Positions 1-11,950 of a stretch of DNA of 64,000 bases are shown piece by piece. Under the pieces are notes generated by a model that was not told the DNA's origin, searched no databases, and was given only the letters and a program-made list of their open reading frames with translations. Position numbers and translations under genes: made by a program. This DNA comes from Phorcus lineatus (lineage: Eukaryota; Mollusca; Gastropoda; Trochida; Trochidae). The stretch covers positions 31,666,839-31,730,838 of the forward strand of contig OV121091.1 in NCBI GenBank assembly GCA_921293015.1. Direction: 5' to 3'. Every line of letters starts with the position of its first letter. The first letter of the stretch is position 1.

Positions 1-1192
1 TAAATAATCTTTTTGATATAGTGATAATGTCAGCCCAAAACGCCTTGACCATACCTTTATTGAACAAAGTTCAGAAAGTCTTGGGAATAAGATATGAATA
101 CTAATACATTATATAACTAGTAAATAGAATAACATATTTATTGCACCTGAGTGAAAAGAAATCATGGCATTGATGTCAGTTATCAGTTTCTCTGAAATAT
201 AAGGGCACTCTTATCAACTAACTTGACCTTGTTAAATAAAAGCTTGTGGTAAATTATTGACGGTATGAAATCATTACATACGAAAAATTTGATATAAAGA
301 TTATCATGAAAGCAAAATCTATTAAGAACTAATGAACAAAATGAATTACTTATTGATTACAGGAATGATGTATTACGTACACAGCCATTAAGTAAGAGTA
401 TATGCAGCTCTCAAAGGATCCAATTACTTACATTAATTATGAACAAGGCTTTCGTTCTTTGTTGTTCATTTCAAAGAAGTCCATTGTTTAATTGATTGCC
501 TCCAGAAATATAAAAACTCTTTGTTAAAAGAACAAATTTCTTTCAAATAATGCTAAAAACACTCATATAGAATAATATTAACATCAAAAAGATCATATCT
601 TTCCTTCAAGTCATCAAGCTGGATGTGAGTCTGTGTAAAGGCAAACACATGTTTATTGAATTAACCTATATCCGTGCATCAATTCAACTTCAATAGAATT
701 TACAATTAATGGTAAATCCTAAAATCCTTCTCTATGTTTAGTTCGTTAGAAATAATTATTGTTCTTCAATGTATTAAATTTATAATTTCAATGATTTGCG
801 ACAAATTTCCCATACAGGCATGTTTGAAATCATACAATCAAACATACATAGATCTTTACATAGATCTTTATCTTCCTCTGCTTTAGATTATCAGAATAAC
901 AGTCGATAGTCGATATCAAAACATAATATTTGCCAATAGGTAAAAATATTCAGTAAATGTTAAAAGGCATTACTGCTGTGTATCAATTAAGTGAGGAAGA
1001 AATGAAGAAGCATCAGAAACACTCTTGTCTTGTGTTACAGAACACAATTGGTGGTCAGACACTATAATGAAAGAGAATGTCAAACTTAGTCTGCAAACAT
1101 GATAAATAATGTTTTTGTATTAAAGAAGAATAATATGCTCGTAGCTTTTAAGATGGTCTACATCATGCCTTATCATCTATGCTTTTACCCTA
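1..1192. other. anonymous AT-rich DNA
   Basis: No coding, RNA or repeat feature was recognised apart from a small 13-bp direct duplication around 843-868. No reading frame here has the look of a conserved protein. Confidence 0.6.
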
Positions 1193-1948
1193 TTGTAAAT
1201 CTGAGCACACTTTAAGCTGTTGGTGAGGAAACCAAAGTTATGTACATGTTACTTGGACCACTGTAAATCTGAGCACACTCTAAACTGTTGGTGAGGAGAC
1301 GAAAGCTATGTACATGTTACTTGGACCACTGTAAATATGAGCACACTCTAAACTGTTGGTGAGGAAACGAAAGCTATGTACATGTTACTTGGACCACTGT
1401 AAATATGAGCACACTTTAAACTGTTGGTGAGGAAACGAAAGCTATGTACATGTTACTTGGACCACTGTAAATATGAGCACACTTTAAACTGTTGGTGAGG
1501 AAACGAAAGCTATGTACATGTTACTTGGACCACTGTAAATATGAGCACACTCTAAACTGTTGGTGAGGAAACGAAAGCTATGTACATGTTACTTGGACCA
1601 CTGTAAATATGAGCACACTCTAAACTGTTGGTGAGGAAACGAAAGCTATGTACATGTTACTTGGACCACTGTAAATATGAGCACACTTTAAACTGTTGGT
1701 GAGGAAACGAAAGCTATGTACATGTTACTTGGACCACTGTAAATCTGAGCACACTTTAAACTGTTGGTGAGGAAACGAAAGCTATGTACATGTTACTTGG
1801 ACCACTGTAAATATGAGCACACTTTAAACTGTTGGTGAGGAAACGAAAGCTATGTACATGTTACTTGGACCACTGTAAATCTGAGCACACTTTAAACTGT
1901 TGGTGAGGAAACGAATGCAATGTACATCTTACTTGGACCACTGTAAAC
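1193..1948. repeat. 68-bp tandem array, 11 copies
   Basis: Eleven head-to-tail units of exactly 68 bp start at 1193, 1261, 1329 and so on to 1873, followed by a few bases of a twelfth. Each unit contains GAGCACACT, CTGTTGGTGAGGAAACGAAAG and ACATGTTACTTGGACCA-like blocks. Interior units are nearly identical, while the first and last carry private changes (for example CCAAAGTTATG in the first, CGAATGCAATG in the last). This is the pattern expected from unequal exchange that homogenises the middle. The period is not a multiple of three and no protein reading is supported. Confidence 0.95.
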
Positions 1949-3439
1949 TTGACTTTGATCAGTCTCTGAAAACAATTCTTAAGAACAATTGGTTTATCAA
2001 ATATAAGAAAAGAGCCTCAGAGAAATGGTTGTTGACTACATATCTAGACAAGAGGTTGTGTTGACATGTTGAGGGGTCAAATAGTAACAATTAGAAACTG
2101 GATGTTAAAACTAAGGCCTGGATTCCATGTGTACGTAGTGCGTAAAGCGTAATGCATATTCAGTACTTTGCACTGAAATAGCAGAAGCTGATTTCATGAA
2201 CGCAAAGTGTGTAAAGCATGATGTGAAGTGCAAAGTACGTGCTCATCGGAGTAAGCGTGTATATGGAGATCAAAACAGGGATTCCCCAGGGATTTCAATA
2301 GAATTTCTAGGTCATGTGAAATATGCATGCGCTGTACAGGTCAAAGTTCGCTCAGCAATAAATGTTGCAGTAGCCAGGTTTTATTTGTCCGACTTTGCGT
2401 TTTTTGTTGCATATTCTATTGTTTAGGTGTCAAGGGAATATATTTATGTTGTAGTTTCCACGTTTAATGTGGACTTTTCAACGTTTTAGACAATACCGTA
2501 GACTCAATTACAAATAGTTTTTCAGTAAAAGATGTACATGTCATTTTTCAATGATGGATTAATTGATATCAACTCAAATATGAATATAAACTCTTAAGAT
2601 TAATGATTAAGAATAACAGGAAGATCTATGTGATCTGGTTCATCAGGTATAATTCAATCTAACATATACAATAGATTAAAATAATAGGCATAAGAATGAC
2701 CTAATAGATCAAATGATATTCATACTTTTTATTCAGAACACCAAACAAAATAATCTTTCCAAAAGAATATTTAGCAAAATCAAGATTCAAACAACTCTCT
2801 ACAATACAAAAAAAAAACATGACAAAAGAATGTCATAGATATGTCACTGGAGTGCACAATAAAATGACAGTTTCAGGAAATATATTTCTACAAAAATAAG
2901 ATAAACATTTCTTTACATCAAGCCTACTCAAGATGATGTGATTTTAGTGATTATGAACCTGCCTTGATAAATGACACTGATTAAAGCTTGTGAAATATAT
3001 ATACAATAGTGATTGCCATGAATGATTTCCAGATATATTTACAGTTGACACGAATGACTTTTCCAATAACGAGTTTCCCAAAAAGGTTCAAGCAATTTCT
3101 TATTTATCAGCAAATCAGTGAAATATAGCATAATATCAGCTTGAAATAGACCAGAATGAATTGCAATAAAAGTGCCATCAATCAAGAACCACTATTTATG
3201 CAATGTCCCGAAATATCTGCAAATTTGACGTCACAAGTTCTTAGTGTCCATCTATAAACTAACAGTTTTTATTCTCTGCCTTTGCCCTTTTATAGAAAGC
3301 CTTCAAGTGGTCGTGTGCTGAACTGAAATTTATTCTTGGCAATGAGCTTGTTAAAAATATAAGGACTTAAATGGGCAAAAGCACACTTAATAAGGTAAAT
3401 GAAGAGATCTCACAAAAATGAAAATATATGTGTTTAATT
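1949..3439. other. anonymous DNA with a possible degenerate inverted repeat (2119-2271)
   Basis: Within this stretch, TCCATGTGTACG near 2124 faces CGTGTATATGGA near 2260 in inverted orientation, and AGTACTTTGCAC (about 2162) faces GTGCAAAGTAC (about 2229). This suggests a decayed MITE of about 150 bp. The 76-codon open frame at 2196-2426 overlaps it and is not convincing as a gene. The remainder shows nothing I can name. Confidence 0.35.
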
Positions 3440-3705
3440 GAAGGCCATCATTTTTAATCAAAAGAACAGTTTTAAAGCAAACACATTATGTTAGGTTAAG
3501 CTATGCAAATCCATTTCCCTGAAATCAAAAGATTAAAAGGTGTCCACACAAAAATGGCCGCAGACCGTTTTCAGACTTGATACTTTCCTCTCCAAATATT
3601 GATAATTGGGTTAAATAATTAGGTGTTTAACTCTATGAATATTATGCATTTGACATAAACTAATGTTTTTTGGGAATTATCTAGAACATGCTACTGCCCT
3701 AAGTG
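3440..3705. repeat. dispersed repeat family A, copy 1
   Basis: This segment is collinear with 27228-27442 in the same orientation. Shared blocks in order are TTTTTAATCAAAAGAA, a GGTTAAGC-type block, CCATTT, GATTAAAAGGTGT, CACACAAAAA, CTTGATA, CCTCT, and a final TACTGC with a pyrimidine run. The two copies have diverged with small indels, so the family is old. No TIRs, tail or coding potential were seen. It could be a SINE-like or MITE-like unit with lost ends. Confidence 0.7.
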
Positions 3706-4999
3706 AGAAATATCACGGAATACAAAAATTTCTACTGTAATATATGGTTTAAACATGTTTTTATTTCAGATATGAAATAAGGATTGACAAGCAAGATAAC
3801 TATACCTTATTTGAATGTTGCTCTTAACCTGAGTGGTTTATAAGGATTAGTTAAATGATTGGCTGAGCTGGTATATTCCAGTAATTGAGAATAAAATTGA
3901 AACTCTATAGACCCAGGACATTTTGTAGACTCAATAACAAGAATTTGAACTCTGTGTAATTGGAGATGATCGGTAATGAGTGGCTAGGGGCATAAAATGT
4001 TTATCTTTCATATATATATCTTTCAAACAAATGCTGAACATTATTAGTTATTGAATGTTATTGCATGAAGATATCAGAAATAAACTTCGCCAATATTGAT
4101 TTGGGACACTAGATGGTATGAGTAAAACTGCATGATAAATGAAAACAAATATCATGATTTAAAGCTTTCGAAAAAATAACAAGTTTAAACATCATTTTTG
4201 TTTAGGAAGGTTTTTAGAGACCTTACAAAAGGCAATATATATAACATATACATGATGGAGAAATGTAAATGACCCTTGCTGTATTTACTTGCTGGAACCA
4301 GTGACATATCTATGACAGTGACATATCTATGTCAGTCTTTTGTCATGTTTTTGCTGTATTATTTTGTAATAATTTGACAAGTGCTATTCAAATCTTATCA
4401 TAATAAAAAATTTTTTGGAACCTTCCTATCTGACCCTAGTAAAATAAGTCCTAAATACCAATATACAGTATGTCAGGATTTATCACTTAAACAATTCCGT
4501 AGTAACTTAAGTTTGTGATAAGTCTTTGAGCACTTGAAGGGATGTCACATACAAGCAGAACCTGATTTAAGTGATAAAGAAGACTTAACTTGCAACAAAA
4601 ATGTCCGCATTCCTTATCAAATCTCAGCTGACCTCTATCAAGAATCTATATCCTTAACTCTGTCAATCCCATTAACACTGTATAATCAACTCATCATCAT
4701 CCTGCCAGAACAACAATCTACATCTTGCTAATGTTGTCACTGAAGACCATTTTGGACCAAATTAGATAATGAAACATTAGTTGTTGAGGACTGGCAGGAA
4801 TCTGAGACAAACCAAGCAGAACCTGTGTCCAGTAATCAAGAAGCCTCAGCCGATACACAACTCGATGAAGACTCTCTCTCAATCAGCCAAGCTTCCTGTT
4901 CAAGTTGACTGGAATCAGTGAGCGAGGTTTGAATCAACTCAATCTCATCACTGTAACAAGTAGGGGGGAGATATATACATAACAGGCTCACAGCCAATC
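3706..4999. other. anonymous AT-rich DNA
   Basis: Only a small direct duplication (CAGTGACATATCTATG, about 4300-4336) stands out. The open frame at 4534-4731 has no recognisable domain and I do not call it a gene. Confidence 0.5.
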
Positions 5000-5134
5000 T
5001 TAACCCTTTGCATGTTGATGCGATTGTAGGATGGAGGTGACTCTGGTTAAATTTAAGTCCATCCTTTCATATTCCCTTGTAATTCAGCTATGCAGAATGT
5101 TTGATAATAAATTATTCTGAAGATGCAGGGTTAA
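5000..5134. mobile_element. TTAA-flanked MITE-like element
   Basis: The left end reads TTAACCCTTTGCATG and the right end reads GATGCAGGGTTAA, its imperfect reverse complement. TTAA at both outer edges fits the target duplication of piggyBac-type elements. The 135-bp interior has no coding capacity. The short and imperfect match makes this a moderate call. Confidence 0.45.
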
Positions 5135-5430
5135 AAGACTGAAGAACAAAAATGTGTGTTTGTGTCTTGAATATGTCTTTATTGTTGCATCAGATGCTTC
5201 AAATTACTGTGTAAATCAAATGCCATTTGATACAGACAGTAAGACCACCCTCTTATTACAATATCTTTTCCAGTCTAAGGTAAACATATTCATCCCATCC
5301 AGAATTATTCAGCAAGTAAATTCAGCAAGGGTCATTTACATTTCTGCAACATATCTCCTTCATCTAAAGACATGTTCATGATACTTCTCGGATATAGCTC
5401 ATATGTTTCCATGTGAATATCATATGTCCT

Positions 5431-5545
5431 AGAATACAACCCTACCCAAGAATACAATGCAAGAGTAATAATCAAGGTCCAGGTTCATTTAGAAGCCTGG
5501 GGTGTATTCAAGGTGTATGTTGTATTCAAGAAAGGGTTGTATTTG
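5431..5545. repeat. short inverted-repeat element
   Basis: GAATACAACCCTACCC and AAGAATACAA on the left face TTGTATTCAAGAAAGGG and TTGTATT on the right. The arms are about 25 bp and the span about 115 bp. It is MITE-like, but the termini are unclear. Confidence 0.45.
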
Positions 5546-6681
5546 AGACCCAAGTAATAATGGTTCCAGCTAAATTGAATGAAATGAAGGTATTTGTGGA
5601 GAGACAGAACAAGAGGAAATGAATACCCTTGGACAAGTTTTGTAGACTGCCTTAACAATCAATGCAGGCTGATCACTGACTAACCCAGTCAAAACAGCAT
5701 CAGCATCTACATTTAAAATGAGATCTTGAGTATGTCTCCAAGTCAGTAGCATTTCTCTAAGCATAGGATGTCTCTCTGAGATGTTGAAAGTCTATGTGTC
5801 TGAAACTGACATTGCATCTAGTGTTTGAAGGGCATTAAGAAGTGATACAAATAAGGAAGACAAGATTTTCTGAAAAGGAACTTCTTTATTGTGAAATTCT
5901 ATCATTTTTTAAGTACATGTTTACTCCGTCATCGGACATGATGATGGCGTCAAGTTGTTGTACAAAAATTTGTGTCTTCCTTAATCTGCATCTATAACAA
6001 ATGCCAATGTTGATTTATCAATTGCTTATGTACCTGAACCCAAGTCCCTTACAGCATATTCTTAACATCAAGGTCTGGAAAAGAGAGAAATCCTTTACCT
6101 TAAAAATGGAATCTTTCTGCATAGGTATCTTGTATGGATCTTTAAAAAAACTCTTTTTGACTGTTGATAAAATAATTTCAAAGATAAAAAGTTATTTTTT
6201 GAGAGCAACCCAAAATAAAAAAGGAAACTTGTGGGCATCTAGAGGGCAGGATGTGAGACAATGCTATGCATCATGGGCGGTGGATGTCTCCCATGATCGA
6301 TGTCAGGCCTTGTGTTTTATTTAATCCCTTGACATTGAGCAGAACTTGAAAAAAACAACTTCCTGTAACATGTACTTAGCTGGACAAATTGAATGGTTGA
6401 GTCACCAGATAAATCGATGTTCTTAAATGTGTATATATACATGTATACATAACTTCATCTGAAAAAATATTCAGAGGTTGTTTATGGTTGAACCAAGACT
6501 TTCTCTTGGTTAAACAGCTATGATTCCTTCAAATAAGCCACATGGAATTCCAGTGAAAAGGACTGATGTTTCATGATTCAATGTTTCTTTTATTGAAGTA
6601 TTAAGTCATGGTTACTTAAAAGATTAAATAGGTTGCAGTCGGATATTTCCCCCTAAAAGATCCACTGAGAACATGTAGTGA

Positions 6682-6803
6682 AGCTCAGGGCATAGACTTT
6701 CAAAGTTCTCTTAGCATTAAGATTGTAGAAAGTACCATATGCACTAACATTGGCTTCAACTATCTTAGCACTAAGAGAGCTTTGAAAATCTAGACCCTAA
6801 ACA
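6682..6803. mobile_element. MITE with about 42-bp terminal inverted repeats
   Basis: The left arm (6682-6723) contains CTTTCAAAGTTCTCTTAGC and ATTAAGAT; the right arm (6762-6803) contains ATCTTAGCACTAAGAGAGC and TTTGAAAATCTAGACCCT. Most positions are complementary across the arms, leaving a short unique centre of under 40 bp. This foldback layout without coding capacity is typical of a non-autonomous DNA transposon. Confidence 0.65.
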
Positions 6804-7174
6804 AAAGTTATGCAAGAACTAAGAAAAACAAGAGATTTGTCATCCAAGGAATCTCTGAAAAACCACAACATTGCTGCATGAGTCATTGAGAGCCGTATTA
6901 CAACATCCTATCTTTTTTTGGATAATCTAGTAACTAGTGGTCTTCAATATCTCAAATTTTCTTCTACCAATTAGAAAATTATTGATTTCTAGACAACAAT
7001 TTTCTTCTCATGAAATATGTACCAATACTTGTGGGACTCAATTACTATGTCAGAAAATAGATTTGTTCTAACCACATGTAACCAGGGGGTCTGAATGTAA
7101 AAAGATTTTTTATTAAGAATTACTCTAAATGAATATCATAACATAAATTATGTAAACTTTTTTGATCTTAACAA

Positions 7175-7281
7175 CAGGGCCCCCTTCACAAAGCCTTAAG
7201 GTGATTGTAAGGTAGAGCAATGTTAAAGATTGGGAGTTAAGGTTTCCCTTAGTAAAGGTTTCTTTGTGAAAGGAGGCCCTG
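7175..7281. mobile_element. short TIR element (TTCACAAAG type)
   Basis: CAGGGCCCCCTTCACAAAG on the left is the near-perfect reverse complement of CTTTGTGAAAGGAGGCCCTG on the right. The interior also shows symmetry around TTAAGG. The total length is 107 bp. The structure is that of a MITE. A clear target duplication was not found. Confidence 0.65.
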
Positions 7282-7954
7282 ATACCTAATTTGCAAAGCT
7301 AACAGACTGCTCTACATTTAAAATAAAATCAAGGAAGATCTGATGTTTTCATTTTATACAATATTATTTTCTTCAGTTACATTATTAACATACAAAAATT
7401 TTGCACTTTCAACCAATGTCAGTTTGCCCTTAGCAAGGACATGCACAACCATATGTAGAAGCAATATATAGAAAAAGAGGTAACTAGGTAGAAGATTTAG
7501 AAGAATAATGAATTACATAAAAAGATTTTCACCATCAGTAAAATTGAACATAAAAGAAATAAAGACTTTTAAATCATTATGAATTGTGCAAAAATAATTT
7601 TCACCATCAATAATACCAAGAAAAAATAACAATTCAAAAGACGGATTGCATAATGATCAAACATCAATAGCTCAAAGGATTTGAGTCGAGGCATTTGCTT
7701 CAACGACAAGATAGAGTGACAATGGCAGGGAGTGGTGACATTCTTCATTTAACAGGCCATTATTCTATCACAGTGCTGAGACCATCAATAACACGTAATG
7801 AGAAACATGTATTCCATCTCAGGACTGCTACATCCATGTGATAACACATTCAAGACCTGCATCTAGAAGTTCACTGGATGAAAGAGTAAGAATTCCATGG
7901 ATTTTCAACTTCTTTATTGCATTGGTTAGACATTTGTAGTGCAGATTCTTCGTA

Positions 7955-7991
7955 ATCAAGCAAATGATCATTTCCAAATCATTTGCTTGAT
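7955..7991. repeat. 14-bp perfect hairpin
   Basis: ATCAAGCAAATGAT (7955-7968) is the exact reverse complement of ATCATTTGCTTGAT (7978-7991), with a 9-nt loop. The function is unknown. It is too short for a confident RNA gene call. Confidence 0.5.
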
Positions 7992-8559
7992 AATGGTGTT
8001 AGCATCTAAACGGAAAGGTTACACTACTGCAAGAAAGAAATTGAAAATTCATAGAACTCTTCCCCAAATAAAAACATTCAGTGCCTGACATAGAAGTGAA
8101 TAATAGCTGGCTGTTATCTCCATTTAATTGACAACTTTAGCAAGCCTGGAGATAAAGTAACCACTGAAAGGGTTGAATGTCATTTGCTGCCTCTTCCTAA
8201 TTACAACTGTCTTATCAAGAATACAGGACATTCTCCTGTTTAGTGTTTAACTACATGCCTTACAATAGATTGTTTACGTTTATATATGTTTATATTATAC
8301 ATTGTATTGCCAAAAGAACTAGACAGGTATTGGAATGATTTTGGGGGATTTTTAAGGTAATGTATTTGAAAGCTTAATACAGGTATGCAAATGATTTATG
8401 GTGAACTATATATGTATTGGGATGACTTTCAAAGAATTCTGCTACCTGTTTAGATTAAATTCAATAATTTCCAAAATTTCCTTCTCTACTCAATTTATCA
8501 ACAACAACCAAAAAAGTCTTGCAACCAGTGACCAGTTTAATAAGGAAGTCACTGAAAGG

Positions 8560-8850
8560 TGAGTTGAGGTGAAATGAGTTATCTTCCAGAGTGATCAGTG
8601 ATTATCTAATGGAGTGTTCATTGCAGGGTCCCCATCATGATGAGCTACTTGGCCACTATAGGGCAGGTGAAAGTCGTCAGCGACAGGTGTATCTCATTAA
8701 CTACCTGTGTGTTGCGTGTGGGGCTGTGATTAAATTAACCGCTGTCCGCTATCAATCAGTCTGATGGACATATATTAGTTAATCTCCTCATCACCTTGTT
8801 AGCAAGCACTGATTAATATTTATCAGAAACAATCTACATCTTACTGTTGA
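8560..8850. other. non-repetitive, more balanced-composition block (possible conserved noncoding element)
   Basis: Compared with its surroundings this block is less AT-rich, contains no repeat I can see, and has no long reading frame in any phase. Such islands in otherwise anonymous DNA are sometimes conserved enhancers. Conservation cannot be tested from one sequence, so this is only a candidate. Confidence 0.2.
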
Positions 8851-8864
8851 GTTAATATGGTGTC

Positions 8865-8999
8865 TTATAGGCCGGGTGCTATCTTTTTATATGAAATGTT
8901 TTATATCATGTGAAATATTGGTTTACTATGCCATATGTGAAAGGAATGTAAGCACGTAACACCGAAATAAACTATTTTTCTTCTTCTTCTTCTTTTCTT
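8865..8999 (+). mobile_element. TTC-tailed LINE or SINE 3' fragment
   Basis: The segment ends in an ACACC-GAAATAAA motif, a short T-rich stretch, and a (TTC)n run. The intact LINE at 57.6-60.15 kb ends the same way (ACACCTAAATAAA, then TTTTC, then TTC repeats), and both have a TAGGCC-type block upstream. I read this as a heavily 5'-truncated relative, or a non-autonomous element sharing the LINE's 3' recognition end. No coding remnant is visible. Confidence 0.55.
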
Positions 9000-11761
9000 C
9001 ACTGTAGACTCAAAGTTGTTGGTTTGTGCAAGTATGTGGTAGATATTTATGAGAGACCAAAAAAATTCTTAAATTTACATTGTACTTTCAAAGGTGCTGT
9101 CTTGTGGATATAACTTTTTCCCTACAGGTTGACTTTATTGACTACAGTTTTGATTTATTTGGAGCAACACGCAGTTAAAGTGTTCAACAACTGATTGGTG
9201 GCTTCTTTCCTTAGCAATTTTCCTTTCCAAAAATTCAATACATAAGGTTTTTTTCCTGTTTGTGTTTTTATAAACTGGCATTTAAATCTTAAAAATCAGT
9301 GACATTTTCTACGTTTCGAGATTATATGTAAACTTCTTACTCAACAAACTGGTAATGTGATATTCAAATAATCTTAAAATTAAGAGACATTTTATAGATG
9401 TAGCAGATGTAAAAAAATTCAATGTAGAGAATAAGTCACAAAGTTTTTCCTATTTTCTTCACTAATTTACATAAGATTTAAAGCAATTTCATTATAAAAG
9501 TAAATATTGAAACAAATCAAAACATGTTATTCTAAAGTAAGTTTGATAACATCATGAATTTACAAACAAATAAACAATAAACAAAGATTCAAATACAGTT
9601 TTGTTTATTACGGTAGTAGCATATTTGATTGATAACAAACACTGCGTATGAAAAATAAAGCAACTATATACAGCATATATATGAAATATATTGGAAGAAA
9701 ACCAAGAAAAATAAACCTATCTTCAAAATGGTAAAAGATTGATACTAGCAATCAAATAAATTGCACTTCTGTTCCCCAAAATTATTCTAGAAATTCTGAA
9801 TTTCAAGAAATGTGTAACGCAAAATGACGTTTCTCCTCGAGGGAATTTGCAGCTACATGTTTCGAATTATCTTTTCATGGTGACCTGATAAACAATATTA
9901 TTTGTTCCATACAGTCTGCACAAAGGTCAGGGTTCATGTATCTAGTACTTGCAAGTCATGGTCCATCCTGTAAACTGTCTCTCAGTCCCCGGTAGTATTT
10001 ATCTTTGGCCACAAAACAAAATTGAACGTTATTTTCACAAAATTCTATCTTCCATCACTGTAGTTGCTGGACTTAATAGTGTGACACCATTCTAGGTGCA
10101 AATTTACAAGAATCACAACTTGTCATAATTGTTAATCAGCCACTGGCTTAAGATAAGTAATATAGATGGCAAACAGCAGGTAAAATATGAGAGTGCTAAG
10201 AATTTATATATATATATAATGACAGTGACTTTAATACAATAGGTCAAAGCCCAAAATTTCTGTTAATCAGTCAGTTAATTTCAGTCTATCAAAAGCTTTC
10301 CAGTCTTCAGGTACCCATTTGTACATCTGAGTAGACTGAGTGCAATGCGGATGAAGTGGCTTGCCTACAGACACAACACAGTGTTGTGACATAAAACTAG
10401 AAAACCTTACTTGGGGAAAACATATGTTGTAATGAATGTAAAAGGAGTGAAAAATTCAGGAGACTTTAAGAGAGTCTAAAAATATTTGCAACCTCTGATT
10501 CCTATGAACTGTTTGGAGAGGATCATATTCTCCTGATAGGGGTCAGCGATGGGTTGGTATGAACTCAGGAATCACAGAGCTGCCAGGAATTTTACCATTT
10601 GCTATATTCCATGCCGAGATATGCTTCAGGGTGGCAATTTGTTAATAAAGTTGTTGAACCTTTCTTGATTCTATTTTCCACTGACTGCTTACCACATTTC
10701 TTCCAAGATATTCACACCTGTCAAAACAGAGACCTGACAATCGAGACTCTTTCGACACCTGATAATGCATCCTACGACACATAGTATGGAATGTGAGGAC
10801 ACCTGATCCTAATCAAAGATGGAGGAATCTTTCTCATAAGCAGTTGAACTTCTGGAGAGGACTTGGATCTTGTTTCTTTGTAATATTTTCTAACTCTTTA
10901 TTGATTTCAAACTCCAAGCACTACACACACTCCTTTTAGAAGAGGTTCTATACATAAAACACATTGATTCACTTTCATTGTCTTGCATTACTGAAAATAT
11001 CTCTGACGTAAAGATTATTCCATAAACCCAACAAAAGAACTTTTCCATGACCCATTACAAATTATTCAGCTATTAAGAATCACAAGTTATTTGCACTACC
11101 CTTTATCTACCCCAATAACTAATCAATGTTTTACAAGGTTTCTCTCCTGTATGATGTAAAGCTTTCATTTAAATTGTCTTGCTTTCACAACAAAGACAAT
11201 TTTGAGCACCGAGATTGATCTGATTATCTTTCTAGGTACTTCATTACACTATGTAACATTGTCAAGCTTCTTTTTCATTTCAACAATTGATTACACTTTG
11301 AATTATGGAATTTATATTTTATTTGATAGTATTTTTAAAAGGAAAATCTTTTATTCTAGGACAACACAGTAAAGAACAAACCATTCCTATTATCATGTAT
11401 ACACATAGCTATAAGACTTAGCAAAAGTTTCCAATAATCAAGATATCTTTTTGACAAGTTTTGAACTAAAACCCAGCCATTCTTCTATTATCCATAGCAT
11501 TAGGTAAAAATGAAAGAAAATTCATTCTATGATGGCTATCAAAATTAATATGATAAATCATTGAGTAAAACAACAACAAGCAGAGTATATGCTCACAATT
11601 TACTTGTGACCATGACAAATTTGCTAAAATACCAAACCGAAAACAGAAATATCATTCCCTGAAGAGTAAAAAACCTCTTGCTGTTCAGACAGAACAAAGT
11701 CTTCAATGCATGAAGGTTAGTTGCTTTTTTTAAGAGTATATCTACGAGAAGATCAATAACT
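9000..11761. other. anonymous AT-rich DNA
   Basis: Nothing of substance was recognised. There is a short TA run near 10206 and a SINE-like phrase (GAAGTGGCTTGCCTACAGAC, about 10353) that may be an old relic but is too short to call. The open frame at 10599-10784 has no family features. Confidence 0.5.
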
Positions 11762-11950
11762 AAACATCTTATTTCTGGTGAGATATACTCGTAGCCTCCC
11801 GTCTATGTGATACGTCTGTTAGTTTGAAACATCTTATTTCTGGGGAGATATACTCGTAGCCTCTAGTCTATGTGATACGTCTGTTAGTTTGAAACATCTT
11901 ATTTCTGGGGAGATATACTCGTAGCCTCTAGTCTGTGTGATATGTCAGCT
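11762..11950. repeat. 65-bp tandem repeat, three copies
   Basis: Units start at 11762, 11827 and 11892. Each begins AAACATCTTATTTCTGG and includes GAGATATACTCGTAGCCTC and GTGATACGTCTGTTAG. The third copy decays after GTGTGATATGTC. Divergence among units is low, so the expansion is fairly recent. Confidence 0.9.

Noticed and set aside
1193-1948. CRISPR-like appearance of a regular array
   Set aside because: The whole 68-bp unit repeats without unique spacers, and the DNA is eukaryotic in character.
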